Positions 1 to 7,132 of a DNA stretch of 26,590 nucleotides are shown here, in pieces (positions within the stretch are counted from its first letter, which is position 1; each line of letters begins with the position of its first letter). Origin of the DNA: CAYXRK01 sp964467615 (GTDB taxonomy: Bacteria > Hydrogenedentota > Hydrogenedentia > Hydrogenedentales > GCA-2746185); the NCBI GenBank assembly GCA_964467615.1, contig CAYXRK010000052.1:1-26590 (forward strand), in the 5' to 3' direction. A model generated the notes under the pieces. It worked only from the letters and a program-made list of their open reading frames with translations. It did not search any database and was not told the DNA's origin. Made by a program: the position numbers and the translations under genes.

Positions 1-1
1 G

Positions 2-448
2 GTCATCCTAGTCCCCGTCGCGGGGTTGGTGACACAATACATGCCGCTTGCGGCGGACCACGCGGTCGTGAACGTGTTCGCGGGCGTGGCGATTGGGCAG
101 ACGGCGAAGGTACGGCTGGGCGACTTGTGCCGTGGTATCAAGATAATCGGCACCAGCGGCTCCCGCATCGAAGACCTGCGCACAATCCTCCAACACGTCG
201 AGGCCGGCACCCTAAACACCAACCTCAGCGTCGCGGCCATCGGCGGCCTACGCGCCGCAAAACAAGGCCTCGAAGGCCTCCGCGACGCCCGTTTCCCCGG
301 CAAGACCGTCATCTATCCCCAAACCCCCGACCTCCCACTAATGTCCATCGAAGATGTCCCCAAACACCTACCCGACGTCGCCGCAAAACTCGGTCCCTCC
401 GGCGAATGGACCATCGAAGCCGAAAAGGCGTTGCTAGCGCGGGGGTAG
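2..448 (+). CDS. Zinc-type alcohol/polyol dehydrogenase, C-terminal part (5' partial)
   Basis: The frame is open to the left edge of the window, so only the last ~148 residues are present and the start lies outside. The fragment looks like the C-terminal part of a medium-chain dehydrogenase: a segment reading VNVFAGVAIG, then KIIGTSGSRIEDL, a helical stretch, and a terminal FPGKTVIYPQ. The GTSGS...D...L and GK..IYP pattern is typical of the L-sorbose-1-phosphate reductase / zinc-binding dehydrogenase branch, which oxidises or reduces sugar alcohols with NAD(P). The catalytic zinc ligands and most of the Rossmann fold lie upstream and cannot be checked. A TTG at 26 and an ATG at 41 could be taken as starts, but the open upstream frame continues the fold, so truncation by the window edge is the better reading. 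Family confidence is good; substrate is unknown. Confidence 0.75.
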   Translation, partial: VILVPVAGLVTQYMPLAADHAVVNVFAGVAIGQTAKVRLGDLCRGIKIIGTSGSRIEDLRTILQHVEAGTLNTNLSVAAIGGLRAAKQGLEGLRDARFPGKTVIYPQTPDLPLMSIEDVPKHLPDVAAKLGPSGEWTIEAEKALLARG

Positions 449-527
449 GGGCGAATCGCGAAGAGCCTCAACGCAGAGGACGCGGGGGGGTGAGTTATCG
501 ACCTCTACGTTGCGCTGGTAAGTTGCT

Positions 528-1061
528 TCAGGAAGCCCAGTCTTCCACTGATAAATCCGCGGCTAACTGCTTTAGCACTTTCCCGAAGTTGCCGCGCGAG
601 TCATGCGTAACCAGCACAAAGTTGTATGTCTTCGCTTGTGCGGCAATCCAGATGTCGTTTTCGTCGATGCCCAGTTCCTTGCCCGTCGTTGGATTCACCA
701 ACTCCTCTGCGCGCTTTGCCTTGGATCGCTTTGCATTCGGTGCATAGTTCTCGAACAGCCATGCTCTCAACTCGCCGTATTGTTCGGCCACATGGTTGGT
801 CATTTCGAGCGGATCAGGGCACTGTTCAGCCACAAACTTGGCATACGCGGCCTGTTTCGATGCATCGGACGTGGGTGCCACGCGATGACCGTACTCAATC
901 TCGCCAAGCGTGACGACCGAGACAAACAGGCGAGACACGTAGTTCGTCTGCGGATCCGGTTGTCGAGCGACCTCGACTGCGGCGCTCACCTTTAGATGCT
1001 CAGGTCGCTGGGTGTTGTACCAATAGCTCAGAATATTGGTATCAAGGAGATAGTCCGCCAC
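528..1061 (-). CDS. PIN-domain ribonuclease, VapC-like
   Basis: A 177-residue PIN-domain protein. The four acidic positions expected for Mg2+-dependent RNase activity are visible: D7 in LLDTN, E54 in TLGEIEYG, D136 in ENDIWIAAQA and D154 in VTHD. PIN proteins of this kind usually act as VapC toxins cleaving tRNA or rRNA. It is longer than the usual ~130-140 residues, with extra sequence at about 60-120 between the second and third acidic positions. It starts with GTG only 3 bases after the stop of the upstream DNA methyltransferase, so the two are almost certainly co-transcribed and probably translationally coupled. No VapB-like antitoxin ORF is seen beside it. That leaves three options: a toxin with an unusual partner, a PIN nuclease in a methylation-linked system, or a toxin that has lost its antitoxin. 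Fold confidence is high; role is uncertain. Confidence 0.85.
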   Translation of the reverse strand: MADYLLDTNILSYWYNTQRPEHLKVSAAVEVARQPDPQTNYVSRLFVSVVTLGEIEYGHRVAPTSDASKQAAYAKFVAEQCPDPLEMTNHVAEQYGELRAWLFENYAPNAKRSKAKRAEELVNPTTGKELGIDENDIWIAAQAKTYNFVLVTHDSRGNFGKVLKQLAADLSVEDWAS

Positions 1062-1064
1062 CGA

Positions 1065-3659
1065 TTACTTCTCACGTGCACCAGCCGCTGCGACGCTCAG
1101 GACATCGCGCACGTACGCCGATTCGCCGGGCTTGAAGCGGTCAGCAGTGGTATCTGCCGCCGCACGCTGAAAGCGATCCGAAATGAGCATGTGTAGCGGC
1201 AAATAGGACGTGAACCCCGGCGGGTAGTAACCGCGAAAATCGCAGCCAACGCCCTTGCGCTCGACCTCCACGAAGAGGTCGAGCAACTGGCGTTCGAGGC
1301 GAGGAGGGAGGTCGTACGCGCGAAGCACGGCGGCATCCATTGCCAGCAGCGCTTGCTTGAGACTGTCGGGTGTAGTTAATCCGTCGAAGAGCGGACCCTC
1401 GGACGTCGCCAGTTGGCGATATCGCAGTGCGGCCTGTTCGATGCTCGCGGCGTGCGCATACCACCGCATGGGAAACGGCATTGTCCGCATGGTTCCAACG
1501 AGTATGTCGCGACCGGCCAAATGGCAATATGCGAACGCATTCGCCACGGGGGAGTTCATGATTGCCCATAGAAATAGCACGCTTGGCCCGTCCGGCTTTG
1601 GACGCAAAGCCGAGAAACGGCTTGTGAGCGCGTGGCCTCGATCATCAAGCGTGGCCTTTAACTTCCACGGCTCGCGGGCAACCCGAGCGTAGTTCAAAAG
1701 AACTTGCGGCTGGCCAGTCGGTCTACCGTTACGATAGCTGAGCACAGCCCGAGGTTCGAGATTCAACTTTACGAGTTTGGGCAAACCGAAGATGTTGAGG
1801 GCGGAGTCGACATTGGCGAATCCGAGAACACCCGCCGTAGAGGATTTGTCCCGAACCGTCCAACAGCCATTTGGAAGTGATTTGCCCTTATGGCTCAGCC
1901 CCTGCGCGACCAACGCCACACTGTCGAGGATCGGCCTCTTCGACAAATGCGCCCATACCTCACCCAGCTCGGGTACCCGAAGGATCGTATCCACACTCTC
2001 TAGGAAACTGCTCGGCAACATCTCTTGCTCCCACGAGAATGCTAGCCGATCCTTAAATGCCTCCATGCCCTGCTCCCGAACGCGTCGGTAGTGGAGCACT
2101 ATCGGCTTGGTTCGCGACGTCTTACGCCGACCGATGAGCACGGCGGCCTCGTGGTCGCTATGTTCGAAGAGGTTGTCCGCGAATTCGAGTATCTCGGAGA
2201 GGTCGAAGTCCGCGCGCAGCCGCTCGCGCACGGGTTTGGATTCTTTGTCGTACAACGCACCGAGCGGCATCACAACTCCGAACACACCACCCAGAGGGAG
2301 ATGAGACAGTGTCCGCAGAAGCATCTCGGTAGCCTTGGTGTTGGCGGTTACGGCCTCGCCCTCTTTCGCGTACCGAGTGCGCTGTGCAGTCGTGAACGCC
2401 TCGTACGGTGGATTCGAAAGTAATATGTGGGTCTTCTTCGCTTGCTTAGCGAGCACGCCGGGCATAAACATGTCGCCCTTGGTTAGCCGCCACGAATTGC
2501 CGTAGGGCTCGTCAGCAAGCGTGAGCGCCAGCTTGGCGAGTTCAATCGCAAACGGGTCGGCTTCAAGGCCGTGCAAATGTGAGCAGAGATAGTCGTGGGT
2601 GGTCCTCGACTGACCATCTTGTTCCCAGCTTCTAAGCCATCGCATGGCTCCGGTCAGGAATGGCGCGTGCCCGCAAGCGGGTTCGAAGACATTGCGATCC
2701 TCGGGCTTGATTTCCTCGATCATGTCCCACAACTGCGAGAGCATGTGGTGGATAAGCACCGAGGGTGTGCTGTGGATGCCGAGTTCCTTGCGGATATCGT
2801 AGGGTTCCGCGCCCTTCTTCGCCTTCTTTGCACCCGCCGCCTTGTCGATCAGCGCGTTCTCGTAGACGTACGCGATTGACTCGCTCGACACGTCGGCGAG
2901 AGATCCGCAAATAGCAAAACTTGCAGCAACCTCGTCAATTGCCCCTCGATCTTCTTTGCCGAACGGCGGAAACCGATTGGTCTCACCGTGGTGCTTACCG
3001 ATGCGGCGGAAGACCTCATCCACATCATTCAGGTCGATGCGGATGAAATTCTCGACACTCTTATCGTGCAGCACCTTTGCTGCGAGCAACCAGAAGACCG
3101 TGCGGTACACGTCTTCTTGGACCTGGCGTGCATCAAGTTTCGGGCCTAGTTTCTCGCGCAACCCGTCGATGGCATTCTCGACCAGACGCAATAGCGTTTG
3201 TCCGCGATTCTTCTCGACCGCGGGCATCAGCCCAGCGTCAAAGAACCAGAGTTGGCTCGCCGTCGCACCGGGACGCCGGAGTTTAGCGTTGTAGATCCGC
3301 GACGGCGCAAGGTCGTTCTTATGTTCGCGAAAGACGCCTCCAATGTCGCGCCACTCGATAGCTCTACTTTTCGTCGGACCGCCTGGCCCCATCGCCCACC
3401 AATCCACGCCTTTTGTGCCGCAGACGAAAACCGTCGAAGCTCCGAGCGTCCGTACTTTCGCCGCCGATGTTTTGGAGTCGCCGTTCAAGTTGACTGCGGC
3501 AATGCAGGCCGACCAAGAATCAAACGGTCTGCCTGCGAACGCAGCCACAGGGATCACGGTCTCGTCAACGTTGAATGGCCGCCTGATTAGCGCATCGCTG
3601 TATCCGCACGTCCTCAAGTACGGCACCAGCGATTCTGCGGTAGTAGATGCCGGAAGCAT
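1065..3659 (-). CDS. N6-adenine DNA methyltransferase with target-recognition region (Eco57I/TaqI-like)
   Basis: An ~864-residue class I DNA methyltransferase. The SAM-binding motif I is EPACGHAPF at about 327-335, in place of the usual DPACGSG. Motif II is GLEADPFAIELAKLAL near 365-380. The catalytic motif IV is NPPY at 417-420, diagnostic of N6-adenine methylation. LGIHSTPSVLIHHML just before motif I is the common N6-MTase lead-in. The C-terminal ~300 residues contain a TaqI-C-like pattern (FLWAIMNSPVANAF... TMPFPMR), consistent with DNA target recognition. The N-terminal ~200 residues precede the methylase core and may be a degenerate nuclease or specificity module; I see no clear PD-(D/E)xK set. 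ATG at 3659 is preferred over TTG at 3662; an AAGGGA lies upstream. A PIN nuclease follows after 3 bases. No separate restriction subunit is seen, so it is either an orphan methylase or part of an unusual module. Confidence 0.85.
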   Translation of the reverse strand: MLPASTTAESLVPYLRTCGYSDALIRRPFNVDETVIPVAAFAGRPFDSWSACIAAVNLNGDSKTSAAKVRTLGASTVFVCGTKGVDWWAMGPGGPTKSRAIEWRDIGGVFREHKNDLAPSRIYNAKLRRPGATASQLWFFDAGLMPAVEKNRGQTLLRLVENAIDGLREKLGPKLDARQVQEDVYRTVFWLLAAKVLHDKSVENFIRIDLNDVDEVFRRIGKHHGETNRFPPFGKEDRGAIDEVAASFAICGSLADVSSESIAYVYENALIDKAAGAKKAKKGAEPYDIRKELGIHSTPSVLIHHMLSQLWDMIEEIKPEDRNVFEPACGHAPFLTGAMRWLRSWEQDGQSRTTHDYLCSHLHGLEADPFAIELAKLALTLADEPYGNSWRLTKGDMFMPGVLAKQAKKTHILLSNPPYEAFTTAQRTRYAKEGEAVTANTKATEMLLRTLSHLPLGGVFGVVMPLGALYDKESKPVRERLRADFDLSEILEFADNLFEHSDHEAAVLIGRRKTSRTKPIVLHYRRVREQGMEAFKDRLAFSWEQEMLPSSFLESVDTILRVPELGEVWAHLSKRPILDSVALVAQGLSHKGKSLPNGCWTVRDKSSTAGVLGFANVDSALNIFGLPKLVKLNLEPRAVLSYRNGRPTGQPQVLLNYARVAREPWKLKATLDDRGHALTSRFSALRPKPDGPSVLFLWAIMNSPVANAFAYCHLAGRDILVGTMRTMPFPMRWYAHAASIEQAALRYRQLATSEGPLFDGLTTPDSLKQALLAMDAAVLRAYDLPPRLERQLLDLFVEVERKGVGCDFRGYYPPGFTSYLPLHMLISDRFQRAAADTTADRFKPGESAYVRDVLSVAAAGAREK

Positions 3660-3840
3660 CAAAGTCGTTTCCCTTTATCGGTCTGTCTGATTCGCAGGCG
3701 CACTGGAGCGATCAGCCATCGATCATTGTACGGGCGGTGAAGAGCTAGCGCATCATTCCCCATGAATGCGCACTACCGAGCGAAGGAAAACCACCCGAAC
3801 ATTCGACACAACTCGGCCTTTTTAACCACAGGTCCTTCGA

Positions 3841-3867
3841 CCCTTCGACAAGCTCAGGGTGAACGGG
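3841..3867. repeat. Dispersed hairpin repeat (TTCGACAAGCTCAGGG type), copy 1
   Basis: A 27-base sequence identical to 20656-20682. ACCCT at 3840-3844 and AGGGT at 3856-3860 form a short stem around an 11-base loop. The preceding bases partly repeat its left end (CCTTCGA twice in tandem). It behaves as an intergenic repetitive element rather than coding sequence. Confidence 0.8.
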
Positions 3868-4224
3868 TGGAGTGGATCCCTCGTCAACAGGCCAAATCGG
3901 CAATCAATTCGGCCTTTATTCGAAAAGTTAGGTCAACACGCTTGGCTCTATATATGGGGAGTGTTGTGTCCGGGCACGAGAAGGTAAACACTTGACAACA
4001 TACCTCGTGTGGCGGGGAAAGGGCGGTTCTCTGAGGTTCCCTTGAGGTTCCGTCCTTATGTATCACGGGTTTATGACGATTTTGCTCCAAAACAGAGCGC
4101 CCGCGAGTGGCCCACGAGTCGCCTTCGGAGCACCTTTGAGCAGAGATTGAGCGCGAATTGAGTGCCGTTGAGCGCCGGTACGGCGAGAATATCGGAACAG
4201 CCGTCAGGTATTTACAGTGCCGCG

Positions 4225-4249
4225 GCTCGGCGGGAGCCTCGCCCTCCCC
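4225..4249 (-). repeat. Dispersed GGGGAGGGCGAGGCTCC-type repeat
   Basis: Read on the minus strand, this 25-base segment begins GGGGAGGGCGAGGCTCC and ends CGCCGAGC. Two direct copies lie on the plus strand at about 20172-20219. It is a short, G-rich dispersed element found only between genes in this window. Confidence 0.7.
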
Positions 4250-4275
4250 GGTGTCGAAGAAACAACCAATAGCCG

Positions 4276-4306
4276 CGAAAGAACGCAAGGAACGCAAAAG
4301 AGGAAC
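4276..4306. repeat. Short degenerate A-rich tandem repeat
   Basis: Repeating units of about 9 bases close to GAACGCAAG, preceded by GCGAAA and followed by GCAAAAGA. It is a low-complexity tract at the 3' side of the DUF3604-type gene. A tract of similar style, CACGAAATACACGAACGACA, lies at about 26465-26484. Function is unknown. Confidence 0.5.
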
Positions 4307-4326
4307 GGGGTTCGTGGGTCGCTCGA

Positions 4327-6927
4327 TTAGCGCGTGGAGAATCCGCCGACCCAGACGGGGCTAGACCAAGCCGTGCCGCCGCCCAGTTGGGTGACGCGGA
4401 CGTAGTAGTTGTCGGCGTCGTCGACGGTCGCGTTGTCGGCGAATTCGAATTCGTGATCCATGGGCACGTCGTCCTTGATGGCGCGCACCGATACTCGGTC
4501 GACGAAGTGGCGGACGTGGACGTCGTGATGGGCACGGCCCTTTTCGAGTTTAGTCAGCGGAAACGATGCGGTGAATCCAGGGGTGTCCATTAGCGGAATG
4601 TAGATCGCGGTGCCGGGAGTCCATTCGATGCCGGGCTTTACGTCGACGTCGATGGCGGTGTCGGCGCCCACGCCGTCTAGCTCGAGGACGATTGATTGTT
4701 CCTGGCCGCGCGTGGTCACGGTGAACTCGAGCACGCTGGGATCGTCCTTAGCGATTGTGATGGAATCGGAGTAGACGTTGTCGCGGGTGGGAAACGTCGC
4801 GCGGGTGAGTTTAGCACCGCGGACGTGGACGGTGCCGGACCAGGTTTTCGAGGGTCTCGGAATTGCGCGGCGTTGGGGGTCCGACGGTGACCAGAAACCG
4901 ACGACGTATCGCGTGGCCTTGCCGTCCGTAGCGGTGAGGAAGTCCTCGGAGCGCAAGTCCTCACCGTTTTTGACCAACGTGATCGAGTCGATTTGCTCGG
5001 TGCCGACGGTCCTGCCCTTGATGGTCCGATTTTCGGCGGGCGCGATGCGTTGTCCCATGTTCGCACCATTCACGGAGACGTCGAGAATGATCCGTTCGCC
5101 GGTGGTGGCGTAGGCGGAGAGGTTGCGCATGGCGTCGAAGATCGCATCGTTCGTTTTTTCGGGGGCGATCAACGCAGCCAGCCCGCCGCGCTGGAAGAGA
5201 CCTCGGGGCAAGGTCCCGCTGTAGCCGGGATGGCTGAGGTGATCGTCCGACGCGGCGACGAAGCCGACGCGATGGCCTTGTTGCAGAAATTTCTGTCCAT
5301 ACCATTCGAAGGTGCCGTGCATCGACATGATCTCGACGAGCTTTTCGAGGCCGGGATCGGAGATGCGCCATTCGCCTGCTTCGTGGGCGTGGGGGATGAC
5401 GACAAGGTCGTCGAGGTCGTTCTCGGCGCGGAGTCCCTGCCACAGTTCGGTGAGGTATTTCGCGCGATGGATGTTGACGCGCTTGCGGTCCTCGGGCGTG
5501 CGAAAGAAGACGTTGTGATGACCGCCGAGGGCGGTGTCCTGCGTCCATTCGTAGCCCAACAGCGTGATGAATTTTCCGTTCTCGTGATACTGCCTGACCT
5601 TCTTGGCGAGTTGACTCCACTCGAAGTCGTCGAGCCACAAGTCGTGCTCGGAGAGTGTCAAGAAGTCGAGCCGGGCGTCGTCGCGCCCGAACTCAAAGAA
5701 GCCGTCGGCGGTGCCTTGTCCCTCGGCCCAGCCGCAATGGGCGTGGGTTTCGCCCCAGTAGACGCGGCGCGCGGGGTCCGCCTGCACCCAGACTGGATTC
5801 GCGATGCCGGCGATTTTTCCATCGGCGGATCGGATGTCGAAGCGGTAGATGCCGGGCGCCTCGAAAGCGATGTCTTTGAGTACGGTGATCGCGTCATCGC
5901 CGGGCGGGATGGCCTTGTATTCGTTTCCGTTCACCGAGACGGTGTATCCGGGGACGGGTCCCGAGGCGCGGTTGTAGTATTGGTCTTCCGAACGAATCGA
6001 TACGTCGAACCGCTCGCCGACACCCACGATGGAGGGGGCGAATCCGTGGACGCCTGCCGGCGGACCGCCGACGATCCTGTGGGGGTAAATGGGGAGCGTG
6101 AAGAAATTGTCCGTGGCTTCGAGATCAACGTAGACCGGGAGCGGAAAGCGGTCGTTGCTGTAGGTCTGCACGCGGAAACCCTTCGATCCGCCCGAGCGGT
6201 CGCCGCAGGTGATTGTGATGGTGTCGCCTTTTTTCAGCGTCGCGCCCTTGAGCCGAAACACGAGCGATTGACTGGCGGACCGAAATCCGCCGTGCATGCC
6301 CGCCATGGTGAACGCATCGGTTTCGAATCGCGCATTGGGGCTGGAGGACCTGACTGTCACGTAGCTGTCGGCCGCCGGGTCTTCCGTTTGATACGCGGTG
6401 GTGCGGCTCACCTGATTTCCCTGGTTCGACATGAAGTGCCGCGCGAGGAGGATTCCGCCGCCTTCTGCCATCGGCATGTCGCCGAGGGTGTAGGTCTGGG
6501 CGATGGTCTGGTAGGTACCGGCGACCATTGGTTCGGTGGCGGACGACGTGAGCGCACCGATGGCGTTGGGGTTGTCTTCGCGGATGGAGAGTTCGCGCAC
6601 GTATCGGTCGGTGAAAATGATCGGATCGAGGGGGATGCCTTGGCGGCCGGGCTGGAACTCGCGGCCGAAAACTAACCCGGCGGTCATCGGCAACTCGACG
6701 GGGAGGACCCCTCCTTGAAGGGCGAACGCGTTGGCCCATTCCCAAACGGTCCACAATCTTGGGCGGACCGTATCGAGCGAGGTGCGTTCCTGGGCTACGT
6801 CTTTCTTGAGTTGTTCAACCTTCGCCCGCAACTCGCGGTCCAGGTAGTCTTTCGATTGCGCGTAGGAATACTGCGCCGGAAGGGCGAGCGCGACAACCGA
6901 TGCCAACAACATCCGAATGATCTTCAC
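4327..6927 (-). CDS. Secreted DUF3604/PHP-like metal-dependent protein
   Basis: An 866-residue exported protein. The PHP/DUF3604-like core carries spaced metal-ligand motifs: YWGETHAHCG near 390-399, LSEHD near 425-429, PHAHE near 512-516 and ASDDH near 559-563. These match the His/Asp/Glu pattern of PHP-type phosphoesterase folds. A ~370-residue N-terminal region, rich in beta-type sequence, precedes the core and a ~280-residue beta-rich region follows it. The start is set at GTG 6927: an AAGGAG lies 6 bases upstream, and the next residues give a signal peptide (VKIIRMLLASVVALALPAQYSYA) with cleavage after A-Y-A or nearby. The frame continues upstream to 7032, but that extension would bury the signal. 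A coiled-coil-prone stretch (about 27-50) follows the signal. Family members are exported proteins of unproven substrate. It diverges from the helicase gene at 7133. Confidence 0.8.
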   Translation of the reverse strand: MKIIRMLLASVVALALPAQYSYAQSKDYLDRELRAKVEQLKKDVAQERTSLDTVRPRLWTVWEWANAFALQGGVLPVELPMTAGLVFGREFQPGRQGIPLDPIIFTDRYVRELSIREDNPNAIGALTSSATEPMVAGTYQTIAQTYTLGDMPMAEGGGILLARHFMSNQGNQVSRTTAYQTEDPAADSYVTVRSSSPNARFETDAFTMAGMHGGFRSASQSLVFRLKGATLKKGDTITITCGDRSGGSKGFRVQTYSNDRFPLPVYVDLEATDNFFTLPIYPHRIVGGPPAGVHGFAPSIVGVGERFDVSIRSEDQYYNRASGPVPGYTVSVNGNEYKAIPPGDDAITVLKDIAFEAPGIYRFDIRSADGKIAGIANPVWVQADPARRVYWGETHAHCGWAEGQGTADGFFEFGRDDARLDFLTLSEHDLWLDDFEWSQLAKKVRQYHENGKFITLLGYEWTQDTALGGHHNVFFRTPEDRKRVNIHRAKYLTELWQGLRAENDLDDLVVIPHAHEAGEWRISDPGLEKLVEIMSMHGTFEWYGQKFLQQGHRVGFVAASDDHLSHPGYSGTLPRGLFQRGGLAALIAPEKTNDAIFDAMRNLSAYATTGERIILDVSVNGANMGQRIAPAENRTIKGRTVGTEQIDSITLVKNGEDLRSEDFLTATDGKATRYVVGFWSPSDPQRRAIPRPSKTWSGTVHVRGAKLTRATFPTRDNVYSDSITIAKDDPSVLEFTVTTRGQEQSIVLELDGVGADTAIDVDVKPGIEWTPGTAIYIPLMDTPGFTASFPLTKLEKGRAHHDVHVRHFVDRVSVRAIKDDVPMDHEFEFADNATVDDADNYYVRVTQLGGGTAWSSPVWVGGFSTR

Positions 6928-6933
6928 GATCCA

Positions 6934-6939
6934 CTCCTT
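6934..6939 (-). promoter_or_regulatory. Ribosome binding site fixing the GTG start at 6927
   Basis: AAGGAG on the minus strand, 6 bases before GTG 6927. It excludes the longer upstream reading of this ORF and places the signal peptide at the very N-terminus. Confidence 0.7.
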
Positions 6940-7132
6940 CTTTACGCGGTCGCCGCTGCTTGAACGGCAAACCTCGACTATTGCGATTCTAGTCGCGGCA
7001 GGGGCTATCGTCAAAACGCGAATCGCGACCATTGCGCTCGATTCCGCGGTGTTTGCACTTTAGAATCGAAGGCGTTTAGCGTGTTGGTGAGCGCTTAGCA
7101 CGGATTCTCACGAAGAGGGAGAGGACGAAAAG

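Larger units (their letters stand above)
3660..4326. other. Non-coding region with dispersed repeats
   Basis: About 670 bases without a convincing gene. Several short ORFs cross it on both strands, but they run through repeat sequence, lack ribosome binding sites and show no family resemblance. It holds three dispersed repeat types described separately, at 3841-3867, 4225-4249 and 4276-4306. The stretch 3940-4060 is more AT-rich than its neighbours and could be the remnant of a mobile element, but I see no transposase fragment or clear terminal inverted repeats. Confidence 0.6.

Noticed and set aside
448..1064. A VapB-type antitoxin beside the PIN gene
   Set aside because: No small ORF with a DNA-binding pattern and RBS lies on either side; the immediate upstream partner is the methyltransferase.
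3884..4297. Minus-strand 137-residue ORF in the 3.7-4.3 kb gap
   Set aside because: Its N-terminal part is translated from dispersed repeats (GEGEAPAEP-like peptide), and it has no RBS or recognisable domain.
4993..6675. Long plus-strand ORF (560 residues) opposite the DUF3604-type gene
   Set aside because: It is a mirror frame of a high-GC gene, low in family-like motifs and with no RBS; the minus-strand protein has a clear signal peptide and metal motifs.
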